From contig JBEVMR010000095.1 of assembly GCA_040508545.1 (NCBI GenBank), forward strand, positions 1 to 30,873: DNA of 30,873 nt, in the 5' to 3' direction. This document shows positions 1 through 6,933 of the stretch, piece after piece; positions within the stretch are counted from its first letter, which is position 1, and every line of letters starts with the position of its first letter. A model generated the notes under the pieces. It was not told the DNA's origin and did no database searches. It saw nothing but the letters and a program-made list of their open reading frames with translations. A program made the translations under genes and the position numbers. This DNA comes from VRUE01 sp040508545 (GTDB lineage: Bacteria; Actinomycetota; Thermoleophilia; Solirubrobacterales; 70-9).

Positions 1-1
1 C

Positions 2-934
2 GGGGGAGGCCCCGGCCGGCTCCAGGCGCCGAGCCGTCGTTACGGCGAGAAGGCGATCCAGGGGGTCCTCGCCCTCTGCGGCATCCTCTCGGTGCTGACC
101 ACGACCGCGATCGTCATCTCCCTGGTCGGACCGACGATCGGCTTCTTCGAGGTTGTCCCGATCGACGAGTTCCTCTTCGGCACCGACTGGACCCCCCAGT
201 TCGAGCCGCCCAGCTTCGGCGTTCTGGCGATCGTCGCCGGCACCCTCAACGTCACCCTCTGGGCGATGCTGTTCGCAATCCCGATCGGCCTCGGGTCGGC
301 GATCTACCTCAGCGAGTACGCGGCCCCCAGGGTGCGCAAGACGGTCAAGCCGGTGCTCGAGATCCTCGCCGGCATCCCGACCGTGGCGATCGGCTTCTTC
401 GCCGTCACCTTCATCCTGCCGCAGATCATCCAGCCGCTCTGGCCCGGCGAGCTCTTCGGCGGCGCGGTTGGCAAACCATTCATGGCGCTCGCCGCCGGGC
501 TCGGCATCGGCCTGATGATCGTCCCGATCATCGCCTCGATTTCAGAGGACGCGATGTCCTCGGTCCCGCGCGGCCTGCGCGAAGGCGCCTACGCGATGGG
601 CGCGACGAAGATGGAGGTGTCGACCAAAGTCGTCTTCCCGGCGGCGCTCTCCGGCATCGTCGCCTCGATCGTGCTGGCGATCTCGCGCGCCGTCGGCGAG
701 ACGATGATCGTCGTCCTCGCCGCCGGCTCCACGCCGAACTTCACCCTCAATCCGGTCGAGGCGATCCAGGCGATGACCTCCTACATCGCCGTCACCGCGA
801 CCGGTGACATCCCCGCTGGCTCGATCAGCTACAAATCGGTCTTCGCGGTCGGCACGCTGCTCTTCCTGATCACCCTGGTGATGAACGTGATCAGCATCAG
901 GCTGGTCCGCAAGTACCGCGAGGTCTACGAGTGA
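2..934 (+). CDS. pstC: Phosphate ABC transporter permease PstC (5' end outside window)
   Basis: This is one of the two membrane permease subunits of the high-affinity phosphate importer PstSCAB. The frame is open from base 2, and the residues before the GTG at 92 (RRYGEKAIQG, then a hydrophobic run) read as a normal PstC N-terminus. The true start therefore lies before the window and GTG 92 is internal. About 310 residues are visible, with several hydrophobic segments. The cytoplasmic coupling loop is seen as DAMSSVPRGLREGAYAMGAT, the EAA-type motif that contacts the ATPase. The stop TGA (932-934) shares its A with the ATG of pstA, so translation is probably coupled. The binding protein gene pstS is expected just upstream. 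The family call is secure. Confidence 0.95.
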   Translation, partial: GGGPGRLQAPSRRYGEKAIQGVLALCGILSVLTTTAIVISLVGPTIGFFEVVPIDEFLFGTDWTPQFEPPSFGVLAIVAGTLNVTLWAMLFAIPIGLGSAIYLSEYAAPRVRKTVKPVLEILAGIPTVAIGFFAVTFILPQIIQPLWPGELFGGAVGKPFMALAAGLGIGLMIVPIIASISEDAMSSVPRGLREGAYAMGATKMEVSTKVVFPAALSGIVASIVLAISRAVGETMIVVLAAGSTPNFTLNPVEAIQAMTSYIAVTATGDIPAGSISYKSVFAVGTLLFLITLVMNVISIRLVRKYREVYE

Positions 935-1872
935 TGGCCGAGCCGGGCGCAGCCGCGCCGCGCAACCGGTTGGCAGTCGCCGGCGCCCGGGCGACGACGC
1001 GGGCGATGCTGAGCAAGCAGCCGCGCGGCGACGTCATCCGCAACATGATCTTTGCCGCCTTGCTGATGCTGGCGGTCTTGATCGCCCTGGCGGGCTTGAT
1101 CGCGCTGCTCGTCCAGGCCTTCGTCAAAGGGGCACCCGCACTCAGCCCCGACCTCATCACCGAGGGGCCCTCGTCGATCCGTCCCGAGAGCGCCGGCTTC
1201 CGCCCGGCGATCATCGGCTCGCTGGAGCTGATCGCCGGCGTGATCCTCTTCGTCGTGCCGATCGGGGTCGGCGCCGCGCTCTACCTCGAGGAGTACGCGG
1301 ACAAGACCCGCTGGTGGAACCGGCTGATCGAGATCAACATCCAGAACCTCGCCGCGGTGCCCTCGATCATCTACGGCATCCTCGGCCTCGGCTTCATCGT
1401 GCGCGGGCCGCTCAGCCTCGGCTTCGTCCTCGCCGCCGGCTCGCTGACCCTGGCCCTGCTGGTGCTGCCGATGGTGATCATCGCCGCCCGCGAGGCGATC
1501 CGCGCGGTTCCCGACTCGATCCGCCAAGGTTCGCTCGCCCTCGGCGCAACCAAATGGCAGACGATTCGCCGGCAGGTGCTCCCCGCCTCGATTCCCGGCA
1601 TCACCACGGGGATCATCCTCGCGGTCTCGCGCGCGCTGGGGGAGGCGGCGCCATTGCTGCTGGTCGGGGCGGCCGCCTTCGTCACCTTCGACCCGGAGCC
1701 GCTCAGCGGCGGCTACTCGGCGCTGCCGGTGCAGATCTACAACTACGCCACGCGGCCGCAGGAGGAGTTCCAGGCCTTGGCTGCGGCGGGAATCATCGTG
1801 ATGCTGGTCGTGCTGCTGGCGATGAACTCGGTCGCCGTTTGGCTACGAAATCGTTACGAGCAGCGGTGGTAA
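934..1872 (+). CDS. pstA: Phosphate ABC transporter permease PstA
   Basis: This is the second permease subunit of the Pst importer, which pairs with PstC to form the membrane channel. It is 312 residues long from ATG 934. A GTG at 931 is also in frame, but the ATG overlapping the pstC stop is the natural coupled start. An N-terminal segment of about 45 residues precedes the first membrane helix. The EAA-type loop is visible as EAIRAVPDSIRQGSLALGAT, followed by QVLPASIPGI, which is typical of the MetI-like permease fold. The last helix runs close to the C-terminus. The stop codon at 1870-1872 overlaps the AAGGGG ribosome site of pstB. Confidence 0.96.
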   Translation: MAEPGAAAPRNRLAVAGARATTRAMLSKQPRGDVIRNMIFAALLMLAVLIALAGLIALLVQAFVKGAPALSPDLITEGPSSIRPESAGFRPAIIGSLELIAGVILFVVPIGVGAALYLEEYADKTRWWNRLIEINIQNLAAVPSIIYGILGLGFIVRGPLSLGFVLAAGSLTLALLVLPMVIIAAREAIRAVPDSIRQGSLALGATKWQTIRRQVLPASIPGITTGIILAVSRALGEAAPLLLVGAAAFVTFDPEPLSGGYSALPVQIYNYATRPQEEFQALAAAGIIVMLVVLLAMNSVAVWLRNRYEQRW

Positions 1873-1882
1873 GGGGAATAGA

Positions 1883-2788
1883 GTGAGCGAGAAGATGGCG
1901 CAGGACGAGAGCAGAGCTGAAACCGGGCGGGCGAGCCGCGAAGCGGCGGCAGAGCGAGCCACCATCGCGGTGCGGCCGGGTGAGTTCAACCACGGCGCTT
2001 CCGGCAAGCGGGAGAAGGTCTTCGAGCTGAAGGGCGCCAGCGTCCTATACAACGGCGTGACCGCGGTCAAAGGCATCTCGATGGACATCCATCGCAACGA
2101 CGTGACCGCCCTGATCGGCCCTTCCGGCTGCGGCAAGAGCACGCTGCTGCGCTGCCTCAACCGGATGAACGACCTGATCCCGGGCGCCGAAGTCCAGGGT
2201 GAGCTGCTCTACCACGGCGAGGACCTCTACGGGCCGACGGTCGATCCGGTCCAGGTTCGCAAGCTGATCGGCATGGTCTTCCAGAAACCGAACCCCTTCC
2301 CGAAGTCGATCTACGACAACGTCGCCTTCGGCCCCCGCATCCTCGGCGAAAAGGACGATCTCGACCAGACGGTCGAGGAAGCCCTGCGCGGAGCGGCGCT
2401 GTGGGAGGAGGTCAAGGACCGCCTCGACGACAACGCTTTCGGCCTCTCCGGCGGCCAGCAGCAGCGACTCTGCATTGCCCGCTGCATCGCGGTCAATCCC
2501 GACACGATCCTGATGGACGAGCCCTGCTCGGCCCTCGACCCGATCTCCACCGGCAAGATCGAGGACCTGATGATCGAGCTGAAGAAGGAGTTCTCGATCG
2601 TGATCGTCACCCACAACATGCAGCAGGCCGCGCGCGTCTCGGACCGCACCGCCTTCCTAATGGTCGAGCTGGATGCCGACGAGGACAACCGCTGGGGACG
2701 CCTGGTCGAGTACGACGAGACCGAGAAGATCTTCACCAACCCTTCCGACCAACGCACCGAGGACTACGTCTCCGGCAAGGTGGGCTGA
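1883..2788 (+). CDS. pstB: Phosphate ABC transporter ATP-binding protein PstB
   Basis: This is the ATPase that powers phosphate import through PstCA. It starts at GTG 1883, seven bases after the AAGGGG site at 1871-1876. Walker A is GPSGCGKST at residues 79-87, the ABC signature LSGGQ at 188-192, Walker B ILMDEP at 209-214, and the switch histidine H244. The protein is 301 residues, roughly 45 more than a usual PstB. The extra part is a polar, Ala/Arg/Glu-rich N-terminal tail (residues 1-45) before the ABC fold begins at about VFELKGASV. Either the tail is real or translation starts further in, but no better internal start with a ribosome site is evident. The phoU start follows seven bases after the stop. 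Confidence 0.96.
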   Translation: MSEKMAQDESRAETGRASREAAAERATIAVRPGEFNHGASGKREKVFELKGASVLYNGVTAVKGISMDIHRNDVTALIGPSGCGKSTLLRCLNRMNDLIPGAEVQGELLYHGEDLYGPTVDPVQVRKLIGMVFQKPNPFPKSIYDNVAFGPRILGEKDDLDQTVEEALRGAALWEEVKDRLDDNAFGLSGGQQQRLCIARCIAVNPDTILMDEPCSALDPISTGKIEDLMIELKKEFSIVIVTHNMQQAARVSDRTAFLMVELDADEDNRWGRLVEYDETEKIFTNPSDQRTEDYVSGKVG

Positions 2789-2795
2789 GGCCGAG

Positions 2796-3482
2796 ATGCC
2801 CGAGCAGACCCGCGTCTACTACCAAGAGGAGCTGGAGAAGCTCGAGGCCAGCGCCCTCGGTGGCCTCGACCTGGTCACAGCCGCGGTGGGGCGCACCCTG
2901 GAAGTCGTCGAAGAGCAGGACATCGAGCTGGCGCAGCTGGTGATCGCCGACGACGACCGGATCGACGGCCGTTACCTCGAGGTGCACCAGGCGCTGATCA
3001 CCCTGCTCGCCACGCAGTCGCCGGTGGCGACCGACCTGCGCCTGATCTCGGCTCTCCTGCATGTGCTGAAGAACGTCGAGCGGATGGGGGACCAGTGCGT
3101 GAACATCTGCAAGCTGATCCCCTTGACCGGCAACGAGCCGCCCGCCGACGCGGAGATGGTGAAGCTGATTCTGACCATGGGCAAGCAGGCCCGCACCCTG
3201 ATCAGCCAGTCGAAGCGCGCCTTCGAGGAACGCAACGTCGAGATGGCGCGCGACCTGGTCCGCCAGGACGACGTCGTCGACAATCTCAACCGCGATTGCT
3301 TCCGCCTGGCGCTCGAGCTAGGCGACGACCCCGACATCCGTGAGTGGGCGATGACGATGCTGCTGGCTGCGCGGGCGATCGAGCGGATCGGCGACAACGC
3401 GGTCGACATCGGCGAGCAGGTCGCCTTCGTCGTCACGGGCCTGTTTCGCGAGTTCGAGGACGCGTCTCACCCGAACGCCTAG
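2796..3482 (+). CDS. phoU: Phosphate signalling regulator PhoU
   Basis: PhoU links Pst activity to the PhoR-type sensor kinase and keeps the Pho regulon off when phosphate is plentiful. The start chosen is ATG 2796, seven bases after the pstB stop and behind GAGG. The frame is open further upstream, but that part lies inside pstB. The product has 228 residues, normal for the family. It shows the two-fold helical repeat, with the metal-binding style motifs VERMGDQCVNI in the first half and IERIGDNAVDIGE in the second. It is last in the pstCAB-phoU run. Two hairpins after the stop suggest transcription may end or be attenuated there. Confidence 0.95.
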   Translation: MPEQTRVYYQEELEKLEASALGGLDLVTAAVGRTLEVVEEQDIELAQLVIADDDRIDGRYLEVHQALITLLATQSPVATDLRLISALLHVLKNVERMGDQCVNICKLIPLTGNEPPADAEMVKLILTMGKQARTLISQSKRAFEERNVEMARDLVRQDDVVDNLNRDCFRLALELGDDPDIREWAMTMLLAARAIERIGDNAVDIGEQVAFVVTGLFREFEDASHPNA

Positions 3483-3501
3483 GCGCGCGGATCCTGTCAC
3501 G

Positions 3502-3524
3502 GCAGGGGACCCACCACCCCCTGC
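3502..3524. terminator. Hairpin after phoU
   Basis: GCAGGGG (3502-3508) pairs perfectly with CCCCTGC (3518-3524) across a 9-nt loop, 20 nt after the phoU stop. There is no T-run, so it may act as a weak terminator or an mRNA stabiliser for the pst operon. Confidence 0.4.
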
Positions 3525-3542
3525 GGTAGCTAAAGCTTCCTC

Positions 3543-3557
3543 GGGGGTGGTACCCCC
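3543..3557. terminator. Second hairpin in phoU-ppx gap
   Basis: GGGGGT (3543-3548) pairs with ACCCCC (3552-3557) around a 3-nt loop GGT. Together with the hairpin at 3502-3524 it makes the phoU-ppx gap unusually structured. No T-run follows, so termination is unproven. Confidence 0.35.
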
Positions 3558-3607
3558 TACCGCGCCACCCGCGCGAGAAGCGCTTGGAATCCGACGTAGC
3601 TGGGAAC

Positions 3608-4534
3608 ATGCAGGTCAATCCCGGGATGCTCTGCGCCGCCATAGATATTGGGTCGAATACGACGCGCTTGCTCGTGGCGGAGCCCGTGGATGGGCAATTG
3701 AAGAAGGTGATGGAGCAGCGGGCCTATACGCGGATCAACAAGGCGATTCGCGACTCGGGTGAGATTCCCGCCGAGAAGGCATCCGAAGTGGCCGACGTCG
3801 TCGCGACCCAGGTCCGGCTTGCGCGGGAGCTGGGGGCGGAGACGATTCGCGCCGTAGCGACCGCCGCGATTCGCGAGGCGAGCAACGGCGAGGCCGTGGC
3901 AAGGGAGATCGGCGAGAAGTCCGGAGTCCCGGTCGACATCCTCAGCGACGAGGAGGAGGGGCGGCTCTCCTTCATCGGCGCCACCAAGACGCTCGGCCAT
4001 CCTGTGGAGGGGCTCGTCGGCGTCGTCGACGTCGGCGGTGGCTCCACTGAGATCATCCTCGGCACGGTGCCCGGCGGGGTGCGCGAGGTGCGCTCCTGGC
4101 GCGTCGGCTCCGGTGTGCTCGCCGACGAGCTGATCGGCTCCGACCCGCCTTCGGCGGCGGAGATCCGCAAGATCCGCGACCGCATCGACGATCTCTTCGC
4201 CGGGGTGGAGGTCGAGCAGCCCGTCCAGGCGGTTGCCGTCGGCGGCAGCGCAACCTCGCTGCGCCGCCTGGTGGGCGCGGTGCTGGAGTACGAGACGCTC
4301 GAGCGGGGGGTGCGGGTCCTCTGCAGCGATCCGGCTGCCGACGTTGCGCGACGCTTCGAGCTCGACCCCGAACGGGTGCGGATACTGGCCACCGGGGTGC
4401 TGCTGCTGGAGAAGCTCTCCGAGCTGCTCGGCCAGCCGCTTCAGATCGGTAAGGGCGGCCTGCGCGAGGGCGTCATCCTCGACTTGCTCAACGGCAACGC
4501 CAACGGCTCCTCGCCGGCCCGGCTCGCCGCCTGA
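3608..4534 (+). CDS. ppx: Exopolyphosphatase, Ppx/GppA family
   Basis: This enzyme removes terminal phosphates from polyphosphate, or acts on pppGpp; the family covers both. The actin-like ATPase-fold signatures are all visible: AIDIGSNTTRLL near the N-terminus, EEEGRLSFIGA, VVDVGGGSTEII and AVGGSATSLRRL. The length of about 308 residues matches the short actinobacterial Ppx class, which lacks the C-terminal HD domain of E. coli Ppx. Start choice is uncertain. TTG 3584, ATG 3608 and ATG 3626 are all in frame and none has a clear ribosome site. ATG 3608 leaves a short lead before the first motif and is preferred. The position between phoU and ppk supports a role in polyphosphate turnover. Confidence 0.9.
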   Translation: MQVNPGMLCAAIDIGSNTTRLLVAEPVDGQLKKVMEQRAYTRINKAIRDSGEIPAEKASEVADVVATQVRLARELGAETIRAVATAAIREASNGEAVAREIGEKSGVPVDILSDEEEGRLSFIGATKTLGHPVEGLVGVVDVGGGSTEIILGTVPGGVREVRSWRVGSGVLADELIGSDPPSAAEIRKIRDRIDDLFAGVEVEQPVQAVAVGGSATSLRRLVGAVLEYETLERGVRVLCSDPAADVARRFELDPERVRILATGVLLLEKLSELLGQPLQIGKGGLREGVILDLLNGNANGSSPARLAA

Positions 4535-4539
4535 CCCCG

Positions 4540-4557
4540 CTTCACTGGATCTTCACT
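4540..4557 (+). promoter_or_regulatory. Candidate PHO box (11-nt direct repeats)
   Basis: CTTCACT occurs at 4540-4546 and again at 4551-4557, exactly 11 nt apart, six bases after the ppx stop and about 65 nt before the PHP/GT start. The known PhoP sites of Streptomyces are 11-nt direct repeats resembling GTTCACC, so spacing and core fit. Only two good units are visible and binding is not shown. Confidence 0.45.
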
Positions 4558-4621
4558 CCTTTTCCCTGCTCAGGGGCGAATCTGGCGGTGACCTGATCGA
4601 TAGATAGAGAGGAAGGCACCG

Positions 4622-6928
4622 ATGACCTCCCGAGTTGACCTGCATTGCCACTCGACCGCCTCGCAGCTCTCGCGCCTGGGAGTTCAGCGCTCGCTCGGAC
4701 TGCCCGAGTGCGCGACGCCGCCGCAGGAGGTCTACGAGCTGGCCAAGCGGCGGGGGATGGACTTCGTCACGATCACCGATCACGACACGATCGACGGCTG
4801 CCTCGAGCTGGACGATCGTCCCGATTGCTTCGTCTCCGAGGAGCTGACCGCCCGCTTCGCCGGCGAGCCCCAGGCGGTTCACATCCTCTGTTACGGGATC
4901 ACCCCCGGAGACCATGAGTGGCTGCAGGCACACGCCGGCGACGTCGAGGCCTGCGCCGCATACCTTGCCGAGAACGAGATCGCATGCGCCCTGGCGCATC
5001 CCTTCTACGACGTCGCCGCGCCACTCACGCCGCGCCACCGCCGTCGCCTCGCCGAGCTCTTCGGGATTTGGGAGGTCCGCAACGGGTCGCGGGCGCCGGA
5101 GCTCAACATGCCCGCCGTGATCTACGTCGAGACGCACGGCAGCACAGGCGTCGGTGGCTCCGACGACCACGCCGGCGTGGACATCGGCCGCACCTACACC
5201 GAGGTGCCCGATGCGTCCACGCCGGAAGAGCTTCTCGCCCACCTCCGCGCCGGCGCGGCGTCGGCAGGGGGCGAACAGGGCAGCGCCGCGAAATGGGCCC
5301 ATGCCGCGATGGCGCTGGCGACCCGGGCGCTGGCGCTCGAGGGGGATGCCGTGGCCGCATCGGATTTTGTACGTGTCCAAGCACGTCAAAAGTCCGCAGC
5401 GCCGGATCCGGCCACGGTGCTGAAGATCGCCCAGCGGGTCGTCGGCGAGGGCGCCGCGCGGGAGGGGGCCATAGCGGCGGACGTCGGTCCCGACGACGCT
5501 CGCACCCTGGTCGATTCCTGGTTGAGCTCGATCGGGATCGAGTTGCGCGGGCGGGAGCTGATCGACCACCTCCAGTCCGACGAGTTCTCGCACGCCGACC
5601 TCTACCGTCGCGCTCGCCGCATCCACGACCGCCGCCTGCGCGTTGCGATCGACCAGGGGACGCGGGCCGTCGCGGGCGGCGACATGCAGGCCGCTGTCGG
5701 CCGGGTCTTCGAGGCGCTGCTGCCGGCGATCCCCTACGCGCCGCCGACCGTCTTCCTCGGCTCCGAGAAGTCGAAGCTCGCAGGGCGCCACGCCGAGCGG
5801 CCGCGGGTTGCCCTGATCGCCGACGGGATCGAGGCGATGCACGGCGTGACCCGCACGATCGAGCAGATCCGCGAGCGTGGGGTGCCGGGCTTCGAGGTCG
5901 AGGTGGTCGGCACCGATCCCGGCGTCGACCGGCGACTTCCCGCCGCAACCGCGCTGCAGGTCCCCTTCTACGAAGGCATGACCCTCGGCGTTCCCGGCCT
6001 GCCGGATCTCGCCGAGACGCTCGCCGAGGGACGCTATGACCTCGTTCACGTGACCGCGCCCGGTCCCGCCGGCGTCACCGCCTCGTTGCTCAGCCGTGTC
6101 TCGGGCACGCCCCTCGTCGCCAGCTACCACACCGAGCTCGCCGCCTACGCCGGCCTGCGCAGCGGCGACGGTGGCCTCGAGGCGATGTCCAGGATCGCCC
6201 TCGGCGCCTTCTATACGGCGCCGTCGCGCGTCCTCTCGCCAAGTCCCGCCGCGGACCGCTCGCTGCTCGGCTTCGGCCTCGGCGAGGACCGGATCGACCG
6301 CTGGGAGCGCGGTGTGGACGTCGCTTGCTTCGGTCCCGAGAAAGCCGAGCGCGACGCCTACCCGGGAGAGCTGCGGGTCCTCTACGCGGGCCGCCTGACC
6401 AGCGAGAAGGGAGTTGACTTGCTCGCCGAGAGCTTCTTGCGGGCGCGCCGAGCCGAGCCGCGCCTGCACCTCCTGCTGGCCGGCGGCGGGCCCGAGGAGG
6501 ACGAGCTGCGCGCCCGCCTCGGCGAGCACGCGACCTTCCTCGGCTGGCTCGAAGGCGACGATCTGGCTCGGGCTTACGCCAGCGCCGACCTCTTCCTCTT
6601 CTGCTCGAGCACCGACACCTACGGGCAGGTCGTGCTCGAGGCCGGCGCCAGCGGCCTGCCGGTCGTCGCGGTGGACGAGGGCGGGCCGGCGGCGCTGATC
6701 GAGAACCGCCACACCGGCATCCTCTGTCGTCCCGACGCCGACCACCTGGCGGGGGCGGTGCTGCAGCTCGCCTCGTCGGCGACACTGCGCCAGCGGCTCG
6801 GCGAGGCGGCGGTGCGCCGGGCGCGCGAGCGCTCATGGGAGCGCGCGCTGGAGCAGCTGGCGGGCGGATACCGGCGAGCGCTGGGTGAGGCAGCAGAGAT
6901 CGGCCAAGCGCTTTTGCGGACGGCCTGA
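4622..6928 (+). CDS. PHP-domain phosphoesterase fused to a GT4 glycosyltransferase
   Basis: The product is a 768-residue two-domain protein. Residues 1-190 form a PHP metal-dependent phosphoesterase with the expected ligands: HCH at 8-10, DHD at 53-55, H126 in ALAHPF, and D181/H183 in GGSDDH. A helical linker of about 200 residues follows. From about residue 394 there is a family-4 (GT-B) glycosyltransferase: RVALIADG, then YAGRLTSEKGVDLL, then the donor-site E-x7-E region STDTYGQVVLEAGASGLPVVA. The ATG at 4622 follows GAGAGGAAGG. Neither the acceptor nor the phosphoester substrate can be told from sequence. The gene sits between ppx and ppk, behind a PHO-box-like repeat. A link to cell-envelope remodelling under phosphate limitation is inference. 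Confidence 0.85.
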   Translation: MTSRVDLHCHSTASQLSRLGVQRSLGLPECATPPQEVYELAKRRGMDFVTITDHDTIDGCLELDDRPDCFVSEELTARFAGEPQAVHILCYGITPGDHEWLQAHAGDVEACAAYLAENEIACALAHPFYDVAAPLTPRHRRRLAELFGIWEVRNGSRAPELNMPAVIYVETHGSTGVGGSDDHAGVDIGRTYTEVPDASTPEELLAHLRAGAASAGGEQGSAAKWAHAAMALATRALALEGDAVAASDFVRVQARQKSAAPDPATVLKIAQRVVGEGAAREGAIAADVGPDDARTLVDSWLSSIGIELRGRELIDHLQSDEFSHADLYRRARRIHDRRLRVAIDQGTRAVAGGDMQAAVGRVFEALLPAIPYAPPTVFLGSEKSKLAGRHAERPRVALIADGIEAMHGVTRTIEQIRERGVPGFEVEVVGTDPGVDRRLPAATALQVPFYEGMTLGVPGLPDLAETLAEGRYDLVHVTAPGPAGVTASLLSRVSGTPLVASYHTELAAYAGLRSGDGGLEAMSRIALGAFYTAPSRVLSPSPAADRSLLGFGLGEDRIDRWERGVDVACFGPEKAERDAYPGELRVLYAGRLTSEKGVDLLAESFLRARRAEPRLHLLLAGGGPEEDELRARLGEHATFLGWLEGDDLARAYASADLFLFCSSTDTYGQVVLEAGASGLPVVAVDEGGPAALIENRHTGILCRPDADHLAGAVLQLASSATLRQRLGEAAVRRARERSWERALEQLAGGYRRALGEAAEIGQALLRTA

Positions 6929-6933
6929 GGCGT

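Noticed and set aside
92..94. GTG 92 as the start of pstC
   Set aside because: The frame is open to the window edge and the preceding residues fit PstC, so this GTG is internal.
4553..6745. 730-codon minus-strand open frame
   Set aside because: It mirrors the PHP/GT gene in high-GC DNA. Its Val/Asp/Leu-rich translation has no domain, while the plus strand has complete catalytic motifs.
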